Below are positions 1 to 8,912 of a stretch of 64,000 nt of DNA, one piece after another; the stretch's first letter is position 1; each line of letters starts with the position of its first letter. Origin of the DNA: Bog-756 sp963725395 (GTDB taxonomy: Bacteria > Actinomycetota > Acidimicrobiia > Acidimicrobiales > RAAP-2). The notes under the pieces are model-generated. The model was not told where the DNA came from, did not search any database, and worked only from the letters and a program-made list of their open reading frames with translations. The stretch is taken from assembly GCA_963725395.1 (NCBI GenBank), contig CAVRYH010000009.1:62001-126000 (forward strand), in the 5' to 3' direction. The position numbers and the translations under genes were made by a program.

Positions 1-13
1 CGGCAGACCTTGG

Positions 14-175
14 TTACGAAGCGCGCAACCGAGGAGACGGCTCAATCGACCATTCATGGTGGCAGTCGTGGCATCGCAGGCTCACCCCGTCACTCGGTTC
101 ACCCCTGACGATCAGGGTGGGCACCTTCGACGAACCACAGTGGGGACACTCCTGAACCACCGCATGCTCACTCAT
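14..175 (-). CDS. small zinc-ribbon protein (53 aa)
   Basis: This 53-residue protein has two Cys-x2-Cys pairs (CPHC near residue 10 and CHDC near residue 36), the spacing of a zinc ribbon, followed by HEW and a short tail. The start is set by a GGAGGT ribosome binding site about 6 bases before the ATG at 175; the frame stays open upstream, but that part has no family-like sequence. Zinc binding is inferred from the cysteines. Partner and process are unknown. Confidence 0.6.
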   Translation of the reverse strand: MSEHAVVQECPHCGSSKVPTLIVRGEPSDGVSLRCHDCHHEWSIEPSPRLRAS

Positions 176-817
176 TCGCCGACCTCCGACCGGTGGGGAA
201 GGGTTGCACTGTGCAGTCACACCGTCGCCGAGAGTAGCGATCGACGAGCAGAGCCGCCAGTGGCAATTCCCATCCCTTCCTGCTGGTGGGCACAGATACC
301 TCGGTACGCCCACGTCATCTTCGCGCAAAGTTCACTGTTTTGTAAGTGACTGTTCATCTGCATCTTTCGCGTTTTCGCCCGCTGTGGGTCACTAGGCCCC
401 CACAGGCCGGGGACGCGATATCGTCGTCTGGCGAACCCGAGTCCCCATGTCTTCCGAAGGGTCACAAGACCCAAGCCTCAGGGCGAATGAGAGTAAAGCG
501 ATCGGGATGGCTTGGGACCCTTCCGTCTCCGCCGGTTGTAAACCAGCCACGCCGGAGAGGGGCCCTTGGTCCCTCAGAACCGAAGTTGATTCGAAGCCAC
601 ATACCTTTCGGGTGGTTCGACGGGCACCGGCCGGCTGGGACAGGTGGGGGAAGCCGCCCGACATACCGATCGACTTGGTCGACCTGCTGCTCGGATGCCT
701 ACGAGTTCGCCTGCCGGCGAGTCGCCCATGCCGCGACGCGGAGCGGACCCTTGCTTGCCTCACCGAACAAGGTCCGGGCGAAGGGATTCGCGCATCATTC
801 CCAGTTAAGGTTGGCGC
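176..817. other. long intergenic region without a convincing gene
   Basis: Reading frames here are short, mutually overlapping and rich in Arg and Pro, as expected of non-coding high-GC DNA. The only clear structure is the nested set of inverted repeats at 459-573. The AT-rich stretch around 330-375 could hold promoters, but I cannot fix a -35/-10 pair. Confidence 0.4.
459..573 (+). ncRNA. candidate structured leader RNA with mutually exclusive helices
   Basis: Three perfect helices can be drawn. A hairpin GGGTC-ACAA-GACCC lies at 459-472. CCCAAGCC (470-477) pairs with GGCTTGGG (509-516). GGGACC (514-519) pairs with GGTCCC (568-573) and encloses TCTCCG/CGGAGA (526-531/553-558) and GGTT-GTA-AACC (534-544). 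Neighbouring helices share bases 470-472 and 514-516, so they compete, as in a riboswitch or attenuator. I do not recognise a known class. It lies about 245 bases upstream of the small ORF at 818. Strand and function are inference. Confidence 0.3.
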
Positions 818-964
818 GTGATCGTCTTGATGATTCTCCTCGCCCTCCTGCTTGTCACAGCGGCATTCTGGCTGGTCCCGAGATTCCTTGTCCCGATGGC
901 CGTGAAGATTCCGAAGAGAGTTCCCCAGGAATGGGCGGACGAATACGGAACCAAGCATCGCTGA
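818..964 (+). CDS. putative small single-pass membrane protein (48 aa)
   Basis: From a GTG at 818 the frame encodes 48 residues: an N-terminal hydrophobic segment of about 22 residues (VIVLMILLALLLVTAAFWLV), then a basic, polar tail ending GTKHR. The pattern of one membrane helix and a short soluble tail is common in small actinobacterial membrane proteins. The ribosome binding site is weak (AAGG about 6 bases upstream). I do not recognise the family. It could be chance, but the clean amphipathic layout argues for a gene. Confidence 0.4.
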   Translation: MIVLMILLALLLVTAAFWLVPRFLVPMAVKIPKRVPQEWADEYGTKHR

Positions 965-1208
965 GCTGGAGGGGCCAGTCGAATCGTTTCAGGACTGGCA
1001 CCCGCACTTCAGCCTCACGGCTGGGGTGGACTGCTCGAATCTCGGGAGCCTCGTTGCGGAAGGAGGCCTAGTCGCCTCGTCGTTATCCCTCTAACCTGAT
1101 TGTCGAAAGGGCAACCGAATTCAAGAGAATAAAGGTTCCTCAATGGGCTTCGTGGCTTGTTCTCATGGCTGATCGCAATTCCGCCGAAAGCGCCTGAGCG
1201 TCCGTTCG

Positions 1209-2195
1209 GTGGTCTATCTGCTCGCTCTCTGCTCCGGTCTGGCCAACGCGCTGACCAGCATCCTCCAACGCATGGGGGTCGAAGACGCGCCCGAGGCGTC
1301 AACCCTCAAACTCAGCCTGTTGACTCATGCCTTGAAACGAGGAGTGTGGCTGCTCGGGTTGGCGTTCATGATTGCCTCCTTCCTGCTTCAGGCGGTGGCG
1401 CTCCACATCGGAGCATTGAGTCAGGTCCAGCCCATCCTGACCACCGAATTGTTGTTCGTCGTCCTCCTGTTGGCCACCTGGTTCCGGTTTCGGGTTGGGA
1501 TCCGGGAATGGCTCGGATGTGTCGCCGCTGCAGGAGGTCTTGCTGGTTTTCTGGTCTTCGCCCAACCCACCGGGGGCGACGCGGTGCCTACAGCTCATGG
1601 ATGGATCGTGACGGCGGCGAGTTGCGGCGGGGCGATGGTGCTCATGGTGCTCTTGGCACTCCGTGGACCTCGGTGGTGGAGGGCGGCGATGTTCGGGACC
1701 GCCGGGGCCATTGGCTTCGCCTTCACCGCAGCCCTGATCAAGACCGTCGGAAACTACGTCGCCTCCGATTGGGTCCATATGTTCTCCCACTGGCAGACGT
1801 ACGGGCTGGCCGTGGCCGGGGTGCTCTCCCTGTTCCTGGCTCAGAACGCCTACCACGCTGGTCCTATCGCAGCGTCGCAGACCGCACTGGTCCTGGTTGA
1901 CCCCTTGGTGAGCCTGGCCCTCGGTATCGGCCTCTTCGCCGACAACCTCCGTACCTCGGAGCCCTATGGACCGCTAGAAGCCGTGGGGCTCCTGATCATG
2001 TTCCTCGGTGTCGCATCGATCGCCCGCTCACCCCTCATCTCGGGGATCAAAGGGGACGATGAGCGGTACTCGGAGATGCTGTCGCTGCGGTCGGGATCAA
2101 AGCGATTGGCAGCTGCCGTGGAGGCTCAGATCCCCCCAGAGGTGGCCCGGCGCCTCCAGTCTGATGATGCGAGTGAGCACTCGATCCACGAATGA
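1209..2195 (+). CDS. DMT-superfamily integral membrane transporter
   Basis: A 328-residue protein with nine or ten hydrophobic segments over its first ~270 residues and a soluble charged C-terminal tail of about 50 residues. The early SGLANALTSILQRMG segment and the internal two-fold pattern resemble the actinobacterial DMT (EamA-like) transporters, which move small metabolites across the cytoplasmic membrane. The substrate cannot be read from sequence. It starts with GTG and stands alone; the next gene downstream points the other way. Confidence 0.7.
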   Translation: MVYLLALCSGLANALTSILQRMGVEDAPEASTLKLSLLTHALKRGVWLLGLAFMIASFLLQAVALHIGALSQVQPILTTELLFVVLLLATWFRFRVGIREWLGCVAAAGGLAGFLVFAQPTGGDAVPTAHGWIVTAASCGGAMVLMVLLALRGPRWWRAAMFGTAGAIGFAFTAALIKTVGNYVASDWVHMFSHWQTYGLAVAGVLSLFLAQNAYHAGPIAASQTALVLVDPLVSLALGIGLFADNLRTSEPYGPLEAVGLLIMFLGVASIARSPLISGIKGDDERYSEMLSLRSGSKRLAAAVEAQIPPEVARRLQSDDASEHSIHE

Positions 2196-2292
2196 ATCCT
2201 CGGCCCGTGGATGCCAATACCATCCGCGGAGACCGTTTGGTGAGTGGACCGAACCGCCATGGTCGACTAGCTCTCTTGGGTTTACGCGCCGA

Positions 2293-2847
2293 CTACCCGG
2301 GTTTTAGGCCTTCAATCACGGCCGCGACCAGGTCATGCAGCGCCTTGGCGTCCGGTGGGCCCTCTTCACGGTCAGTAAAGAAAAGGTGCACGGAACCGAT
2401 GAGCATGTACGAGAGCGTTGGAATATCGGTGCTGGCAAGGACGCGACATTGAGCTTGCTCTTCGACAAGGTATGCCGCCACCATTGCGGTTCCGTCTGCG
2501 ATGAGCGGAAAGTGGGCTCCTCCTGAGTGGCGCAGACGCTCACGCACACCGTCCCTTGTGATGATCAGGGCGGGCACTGCCACCGCAAGGGGGCTGAACA
2601 CCACGGTCAGAGCGTCAGTGAGGTTGTCGACGACGGTGCCCGTCCCCGCGGACTCGGCTAATGCGTTCGCTGTATCGCCGAGCTTGACCGCTCGATCGAG
2701 GATCAACTCAGCGAGGAATGCGTCAAAATCGGCAAAGTGGCGGTGCATCACACCTTTGGCCACGCCCGCCTCTGCGGTCACGGTCCGGCTCGTCAGGCCA
2801 CTCACACCGTCGCGGCTCAAGATTCGCTCGGCCGCGGCGAACAGCAA
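2293..2847 (-). CDS. TetR-family transcriptional regulator
   Basis: The N-terminal helix-turn-helix is typical of TetR proteins (LTSRTVTAEAGVAKGVMHRHF, about residues 18-38), followed by a divergent ligand-binding domain. The given TTG start cuts off the first residues of helix 1. Open frame continues upstream through PTGVHLPHARE, which relatives usually contain, so the real start may be a CTG at 2883 preceded by AAGGA at a 6-base spacing. It is transcribed away from the methyltransferase at 2931, and a 36-bp palindrome lies between them, so it probably represses that gene and itself. Confidence 0.85.
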   Translation of the reverse strand: MLFAAAERILSRDGVSGLTSRTVTAEAGVAKGVMHRHFADFDAFLAELILDRAVKLGDTANALAESAGTGTVVDNLTDALTVVFSPLAVAVPALIITRDGVRERLRHSGGAHFPLIADGTAMVAAYLVEEQAQCRVLASTDIPTLSYMLIGSVHLFFTDREEGPPDAKALHDLVAAVIEGLKPG

Positions 2848-2902
2848 CTCGCGGGCATGGGGAAGATGTACTCCGGTCGGCAGGGTCGGTCCTTCGGCTT
2901 AT

Positions 2903-2938
2903 GTGGGCACTCGCCCACTAGAGTGGGCGAGTGCCCAC
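2903..2938. promoter_or_regulatory. palindromic operator between tetR and methyltransferase genes
   Basis: Two 17-base arms (GTGGGCACTCGCCCACT and its exact reverse complement) are separated by AG. Each arm is itself an inverted repeat of GTGGGC/GCCCAC, so two dimers could bind side by side. The right arm contains the GTG start codon of the methyltransferase (2931), so bound repressor would block transcription initiation directly. Assignment to the neighbouring TetR protein is inference from position. Confidence 0.7.
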
Positions 2939-3752
2939 TCTACCCCCGGATCGGTTCTCCCCAACCGAATCGCACCAGGCCCGACATATCGCGGAGTCGT
3001 TCGGGATCGAGGCGGAACGCTACGAGCGCACGCGCCCGACGTATCCGAAACCCATGGTCGATGCGATCCTCGCCGCCAACCCCGGACGGGACGTGCTCGA
3101 CGTCGGAATCGGCACCGGCATCTCCGCCCGCCCATTCCAGCACGCAGGCTGCCACGTGCTCGGCGTCGATCCCGACGAGCGGATGGCCGAGTACGCCCGC
3201 CAGAGCGGCCTGGAGGTAGAGATCGCGACGTTCGAAGAGTGGGATCGTGCTGGACGGACGTTCGACCTACTGATCGCAGGACAGACCTGGCACTGGGTCG
3301 ACCCCGCCCTCGGAGCAATCAAGGCCGCCGAGTGTCTACGTCCCGGCGGCCGTATTGCACTGTTTTGGAACGTCATGTCGTTCTCGCCTGATTTCGCTCA
3401 GGGCTTCTCTGCCGTCTACCAGCGCGTTGTCCCTGAGTTTCCGTTCTTTCGAGGTGGCTCAACCAGCGGCATGGCGTCCTATGCGCCCCTGGCCGACAAG
3501 GCGACCGACGGCATCAGACGAACGGGGGCGTTCAGCGAACCGGAGCAGTGGCAGTTCGACTGGGAGCGGCCCTACACCCGGAGTGAATGGCTCGAGACCG
3601 TTCCCACCTTCGGCGGCCACAGTCAGCTACCGACTGACAAACTGGCTGAGTTGCTCAGTGGCATCGGGAATGTTGTCGATGCTGAGGGTGGCAGCATCAC
3701 CATCGGCTATGTCGCTTTGGTGGTCACGGCGACACTGATCACAGCCGGTTGA
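2931..3752 (+). CDS. class I SAM-dependent methyltransferase
   Basis: This 273-residue protein has the Rossmann methyltransferase motifs in order: motif I DVLDVGIGTGIS (54-65), an acidic strand-2 end in GVDPDERM (about 77), AGQTWHWVDP (about 114) and LRPGGR (about 133). The N-terminal FGIEAERYERTRPTYP is typical of methyltransferases that also carry the HWVDP motif. The acceptor is unknown. The GTG start lies inside the operator with no room for a ribosome binding site, which suggests a leaderless mRNA. The adjacent divergent TetR gene probably controls it. Confidence 0.8.
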   Translation: MPTLPPDRFSPTESHQARHIAESFGIEAERYERTRPTYPKPMVDAILAANPGRDVLDVGIGTGISARPFQHAGCHVLGVDPDERMAEYARQSGLEVEIATFEEWDRAGRTFDLLIAGQTWHWVDPALGAIKAAECLRPGGRIALFWNVMSFSPDFAQGFSAVYQRVVPEFPFFRGGSTSGMASYAPLADKATDGIRRTGAFSEPEQWQFDWERPYTRSEWLETVPTFGGHSQLPTDKLAELLSGIGNVVDAEGGSITIGYVALVVTATLITAG

Positions 3753-3857
3753 CCAGATCAACCCGCCTTTCGTCGAGGGTGGCGTTGGCATTTTTCGACG
3801 ACAGGGCGCGTCAGAGCGGGAATTGTTTGCTCCCGGTCCGAGTGCTCCGATCTCACT

Positions 3858-4979
3858 CTAGGGCTTCGTCGTAATCTCGACCTGGACATATTCAGGGTCT
3901 GATTCGTCACGCAAGGACAGTCGCCATCGGCAGCAGACGTGGTCCTTGCTGACCCGCGGTGGGATCGCCAGAATCTCGACCTTCATGTTCGGGTTGTACA
4001 TCTTGGCGGTCTCGATGATGGATGCAGGACAGGTCACGTGGGCGGACTTCTCCGCGATATCGGGGCGGCCCATCGATTCCCATTGGTCGACCTGAATGCA
4101 CTTGTTGAACGTCATGATGCCGACGTCCGGTTCCGGCATCTCGAATGTCAGATCGAAGGCCTTGCCGGGGAATGACGAGGCGTCGACCTGGATGTCCTTC
4201 ATGAAGGCCTCGACCGTGCCGTCTCCGACCTTCATCCATCGTGCCTTGAGATCGCGGACCGCTGGCAGCACCGTTTCACTCCAGAGGTCCCACTGGATGT
4301 CGAACATCGCGTCGAGCCCGTAGCGGATCACGATGTCCCCGGCCCACCCCTCGATGGCGGTGAGGAGGTATTCGTGGCTGCCCAAGGCCCACTTGACGAG
4401 CTTCTCCTTTGGTGATGCCACGTCGGTCATCTCGGCCCGGAACGGGTTGATGGTCACGATGCCACCCTGCTCCCTCCGGGCCATGATCTCGTCGGCCACC
4501 TCCGCTACCAACGCGTCGGCTCCATCGGCCGGGATCTCCATCCATTCCTCGAACATTTGGCGTAACTGAGGCAGGACGATGGTCTGCCAAGCCTCCGTTT
4601 GGATCTCTGCCATCAACTCGTCGCCGTAGAGCTTGGCGACTTCGTCAGCCCATGCTTGTACGCACACTCGGTAGTACTCATCGCTCATGGCAATCATGTT
4701 GACGAGAGCCTGGTTCGAGAAGTCCGAGAACCGAAGGTCGGCCTTGAACGGGCCGCTGTAGTCGGGGAGTTCAGCGCTGGACTCGACTCTGATCTGCGCT
4801 CGTGTATCGGGGCCTGTGGGCTTGTGCATGCCGGGTGGATCGACCACCGGGAATTTCTTGAAGTTGTGTAGGTCGACGGGGATATCCAACGGACTTGCTT
4901 GCTGATGCTCCTCGTAATCCGCGCCGACCTTCCGGACCTCTAGGACCTTCTGGATGGTGTCGTCGGGTTCGGTCGTCAC
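3858..4979 (-). CDS. duplicated-domain protein, DUF6125/ATC-hydrolase-like
   Basis: A 373-residue protein. Two internal segments are clearly related: one runs from FSNQALVNMIAMSDEYY to RQMFEEWM, the other from KLVKWALGSHEYL to DLKARWM. Both share W-A-(D/G)-(E/D), YG, and W-x5-LP in register. That W/YG/W pattern recalls DUF6125, and the C-terminal part with FNKC and CRWR recalls L-2-amino-thiazoline-4-carboxylate hydrolase-like proteins; both links are tentative. The GTG start at 4979 follows a GGAGG site, and upstream in-frame residues are Arg-rich and unlike coding sequence. A TetR gene lies divergently across an operator-like palindrome. Confidence 0.65.
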   Translation of the reverse strand: MTTEPDDTIQKVLEVRKVGADYEEHQQASPLDIPVDLHNFKKFPVVDPPGMHKPTGPDTRAQIRVESSAELPDYSGPFKADLRFSDFSNQALVNMIAMSDEYYRVCVQAWADEVAKLYGDELMAEIQTEAWQTIVLPQLRQMFEEWMEIPADGADALVAEVADEIMARREQGGIVTINPFRAEMTDVASPKEKLVKWALGSHEYLLTAIEGWAGDIVIRYGLDAMFDIQWDLWSETVLPAVRDLKARWMKVGDGTVEAFMKDIQVDASSFPGKAFDLTFEMPEPDVGIMTFNKCIQVDQWESMGRPDIAEKSAHVTCPASIIETAKMYNPNMKVEILAIPPRVSKDHVCCRWRLSLRDESDPEYVQVEITTKP

Positions 4980-5072
4980 AGAGCCTCCTTGGCAATGTTT
5001 GGATCTTCGAGGCCGGCGCGCGTAACGGCTGGGAACCATCCGGCCCGCGAAATCGGGGCTTGGCTGCTGAAC

Positions 5073-5100
5073 CCGAGACTAGCCGTTCGACTAGTCTCGG
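5073..5100. promoter_or_regulatory. inverted-repeat operator in divergent tetR promoter region
   Basis: Perfect 10-base arms CCGAGACTAG and CTAGTCTCGG flank an 8-base spacer (5083-5090). The 28-bp site sits between the start of the DUF6125-like gene (4979) and the TetR gene (5126), where a TetR dimer would control both. Binding is inferred. Confidence 0.65.
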
Positions 5101-5125
5101 CTCAAGCGTTTGTAGGCTGGGTGTC

Positions 5126-5707
5126 GTGGACCAGGGTGCCGAACAAGTCGCGATCGACGAATCGGACATACCGGCTCTTAGTGCAGCTCAGTCCCGCACC
5201 GTCGCCGCGGCCCTCGAACTATTCGCTCAGCAGGGAGTGGGCGGCACATCCCTCCAGATGATCGCCGACGCGCTCGGGGTGACCAAGGCGGCCATCTACT
5301 TCCAGTTCAGGACCAAGGACGAGATCGTGTTGGCCGCTGCGGAGGACGAGCTGGCCAAGCTCGAAGCCGTCATCGACGACGCTGAGGCAGAACCGTCCCC
5401 GACGGACCGACGAGACGTACTTCTCACGCGCATAGTAGATCTGTCCGTCGATCGCCGTCGGACGGTGAGCGTGATACTCAGCGACCCGGTTGTGCTTCGA
5501 TTCTTCACGAACCATGCCCGCTATCGAGCAGTAGTCGACCGGCTCACGGACCTTCTCATAGGTCCCGGGATCGGCGCTAACGGGCATCTTCAGACCGCCA
5601 TGTTCATGGCTGCAATCAGCGGGGCCGTGATGCACCCAATGGTGACTGACTTTGACGACGACACCTTGCGAAGGCAACTACTCCAACTGGTGCGACGATT
5701 CCGCTAG
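5126..5707 (+). CDS. TetR-family transcriptional regulator
   Basis: The product has 193 residues. The helix-turn-helix region spans roughly 20-65, with GVGGTSLQMIADALGVTKAA and YFQFRTKDEI typical of TetR. The ligand domain is short and contains RFFTNHARYRAVVDRL. The GTG at 5126 is chosen because it lies just after the palindromic operator and before the first helix; the frame runs open further upstream but through the operator and the neighbouring promoter. It probably represses the divergent DUF6125-like gene and its own promoter. Confidence 0.8.
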   Translation: MDQGAEQVAIDESDIPALSAAQSRTVAAALELFAQQGVGGTSLQMIADALGVTKAAIYFQFRTKDEIVLAAAEDELAKLEAVIDDAEAEPSPTDRRDVLLTRIVDLSVDRRRTVSVILSDPVVLRFFTNHARYRAVVDRLTDLLIGPGIGANGHLQTAMFMAAISGAVMHPMVTDFDDDTLRRQLLQLVRRFR

Positions 5708-5964
5708 TTCCGCCCGATCAGCGAGACCGGATCATCTCAGACACGCAAGGAACGTGACCGAGGACTCGACCCTGGTCAAGTGAGTCATGTCGGTAGCCAA
5801 CCACCACCACCGATCGGTTCGGTCCTGCGCACTTTCTCGCGTACTCACGTATTCCTACTCTGGCCTATCCTGGGATCTCCCCCTGACCCGCGCTGGCACC
5901 CAAAGTCTTGATCGGCGAGACTTCGTGGACCCACTCCCGATGCTCCAGAGGCTGCGAGTCGACA

Positions 5965-6294
5965 ATGACCAATTTCGAGGACCTGGACGAGTTTCCCAAG
6001 GCACTGCTTTCGACTGTGCTCGAACTGCTCGCCGAACGGAAGATCAATCATCCCGGGACGGCACTCACTCTGTCACCAGACGACCTCGCTTCCTCTTGGG
6101 ATCTCGTCGCTGAGTCTGCTGCATTGCCTGATCCTCCGGGGCAGCCAGATGCCGGGGAAGAAGTCGCGAGCACATTCTGGTACGGGCAAGCGCTGGGTGA
6201 TCTCCTCGGTGGAGGATTTCTCTTGGAGCTCGAGAACGACGCGTATCGTGTCCCAGACCTTGATACCTTGTTGCGCTTCAGGGATAGCTACTGA
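5965..6294 (+). CDS. hypothetical protein (109 aa)
   Basis: This acidic 109-residue protein starts MTNFEDLDEFPK and contains LSTVLELLAERKINHPG and a glycine-rich LGDLLGGGFLL segment. The ATG at 5965 is preferred because residues upstream look non-coding. No membrane segment, signal peptide or known motif is visible. It lies about 130 bases before the acyltransferase on the same strand. Composition and codon pattern look coding, but the function is unknown. Confidence 0.45.
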   Translation: MTNFEDLDEFPKALLSTVLELLAERKINHPGTALTLSPDDLASSWDLVAESAALPDPPGQPDAGEEVASTFWYGQALGDLLGGGFLLELENDAYRVPDLDTLLRFRDSY

Positions 6295-6424
6295 ACAAAG
6301 GGCGCGCCGCACTGTTGAACTTGTGGGCGCCGAGAATGTCAGCCGAATGTGGCTCGAATAGGACTTTCCTGAGCTGGGCCAGGTCCGCCGCACGTACTGA
6401 CCGGAGACCAACCGGGGGCACCTG

Positions 6425-8751
6425 ATGGTGAGTAGTGAGGCGCCGACGATCGAGCGTTTCCGAACGGCGACGGACGAGGCCGGGACGGCCCCCGGCGACC
6501 GGCGGTTCCGTCCCGACGTCCAGGGCTTGCGAGCGGTCGCCGTCGTGCTCGTCGTCCTCTTCCACGCCCACGTACCAGCGCTGACCGGAGGGTACGTGGG
6601 GGTGGATGTCTTCTTCGTGATCTCCGGGTTCGTCATCACCGGCGTCCTGCTACGTGAACGGGCGTCGACCGGATCGAACTCGATCGTGGCCTTCTACGGA
6701 CGACGGGCCCGACGCATTCTCCCCGCGGCCACTCTGGTCATCATCACGGCGGTGATCGCCTCCTACATCGTGCTCGGTGCCCTGGGCGGCGGCCAGACCG
6801 CCGGTGATGCACGGTGGGCATCGGTGTTCCTCATCAACGTCCACTTCACCCACGAGGGCACCAACTACCTCTCGTCGCTGCTTCCGCCCTCCGTCCTCCA
6901 GAACTACTGGTCGCTCGCCGTCGAGGAGCAGTTCTATCTGGTGTACCCGGCCGTCTTTCTGGTCGTGGCCGGTCTCTGGCGGCAACGATCGCTTCGGCTC
7001 CGCATCGGGATCATGTTGGCCATTGCCGCGGCGGTGTCCCTGGCGGAGTCGGTTGTCATGACCTCCAGCAATCCGAACACGGCATACTTCTCGACCGTCC
7101 CCCGGATCTGGGAGCTGGCACTGGGTGGGCTCGTCGCCGTCGGAACGGTCGGCCTTCGCCGCGTGCCGAAGCCCCTGGCTTCGGCCGCCTCCTGGCTCGG
7201 ACTGGGACTCGTCCTTGTGGCGGCATTCGTATTCACCCCTGCCACGTCCTATCCGGGGTCGGCGGTAGTCCTCCCGGTGGCCGGGGCGGCGCTGGTCATC
7301 GCCGGTGGTGTCGCCGAGCCGGCCTACGGGGCCGAGGTACTGCTGCGGCTCCGCCCCTTCCAATGGCTCGGGCTGATCTCCTACTCGTTGTACCTCTGGC
7401 ACTGGCCGATCCTCACGATGGCGGCCGAACGACGGGGGGGCGACACCCTTCCCGTCATCCAGAGCCTCGGTTGGATCGTGGTCTCGGTGGGACTGGCCAC
7501 CCTGACCTACCTGGTGGTGGAGAATCCGGTCCGCCACAGTCTGCGGCTTCGTTCCCGGCGCTGGTTGAGCCTGGCTCTGGGCGGATGTCTCATCGCCTCG
7601 AGCCTGGTCGTGGCCACCGTCGAAATCCACGAACACAGCCAGTCGGCATCGTCGGTCGCCGGCTTGGCCGGCCTCCAGACGAGTGCCGCCTGTCCTTCTC
7701 CGACCACACAGGAGCTGGCCGGCCTGCGGGGCGCGGGGCTGGCGGCCAGCCCACGGGTTACCGCCCGGATCCTGGTGGTGGGTGACTCCACGGCCTGCAC
7801 CATGATCCCCGGGCTGGAGGCGGTTGGCGCCCCAGCCGGAGTGCGCATCGAGAACGCTGCCGTCATCGGCTGCGGGGTGGTCAGCGGTCGGATCGCACCG
7901 GATGTGATCGGCAGTCGGGATGTCAATCGGGCCTCGAGGCTTTGCCAGGGCCGGGCCGACGCCGCAGAATCCAAGGCGCTCCGGTCGGGCCATCCCAACG
8001 TGGTGCTCTGGGCCAGCAGCTGGGAGAGGAGCTCCCTGTCGATCGGGAACGGTGCCCACCAGCAGACACTGCCGGCCGGTTCGCCCGAATGGTCCACGGT
8101 ACTGCTTAGCCGCATGGGGCAGCGGGTACGGGAGTTCACCGCCACCGGAGCCACGGTGGTGATGGTGACCCAGCCACCGTTCGTCGATCAAGGCCGGCCC
8201 ACCGGCCCAACCGCCCAAGACGAGAGCTTCCTGCGCCTGAATAACCTGCTGGTCGCATTCGCGCGCAACCAGCCCCATGTAAAGGTGGTCGACCTCGCCG
8301 ACTATGTCTGCCCGTCTGGGCCGCCGTGTCCGCTGGTCGTCGACGATGTGTGGGCGCGCGGCGACGGGGCGCACTACACCAAGGACGGCTCGCTGTGGGT
8401 GGCCCGATGGCTCATGCCGAAACTGGGTATCCCCTCCCTGGACCATCCGGTCGCCGCATTGCCGACGGTCCGGGTTGTCGGTCTACCCGAGGGTGCCGTG
8501 CTGACCGGATCGCGCGACTGTCCGCCTTGCTGTCCTTCAACCTGGGTGTCTCCCAAGTTCGGTTCGAGGTGAGTGGCACCACCGGACGCTCACTGGTCTT
8601 GGGTCCGGCGACCTTTACGCCGGTCGGGTGGGTCGTCCTCTGGAAAACCACGAGTGTGCCCGACGGCACGTATGAGGTACGGGCCGTGGCCTTCAACACC
8701 GCCGGCCGGCGCACCACGAGCCCTGCCGTCAGGGTGGAGGTGAAGCATTAG
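6425..8751 (+). pseudogene. OafA-like membrane acyltransferase with SGNH domain, frameshifted near the 3' end
   Basis: The intact part (6425-8572) encodes an acyltransferase-3 membrane domain (RPDVQGLRAVAVVLVVLFHA near residue 30, GYVGVDVFFVISGF, the NYWSLAVEEQFYLVYP segment, about ten helices) followed by an SGNH-like esterase domain (VVGDSTACT near 455, GDGAHYTKDG near 645). Such proteins O-acylate cell-surface polysaccharides. After TVRVVGLPEGAVLTGS the frame jumps. The next frame, from RLSALLSFNLGV to 8751, completes an Ig-like domain with VVLWKTTSVPDGTY. Adding one base near 8508-8512 restores GSARLSALL and gives 775 residues. The unshifted product still keeps both catalytic domains. Confidence 0.75.
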
Positions 8752-8912
8752 CGGCCCGCGAGCGGTGTGACAGATACCGCATGCCCGTCTCATACGCCGC
8801 CCGTGAACACCCGCAAGCACCCAGAGACGGACCGTTCACAGTCCTATCTGGGCACCTCAGTCAACTCCTTCCCTGAGCGCTTCGTCGGCACGGCCCGGTG
8901 TGAACTCCCTAT

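Noticed and set aside
6650..8446. 598-codon open frame antisense to the acyltransferase
   Set aside because: High GC at third positions keeps opposite frames open. The translation is Gly/Arg/His/Gln-rich without domains, while the plus strand has clear membrane and SGNH motifs.
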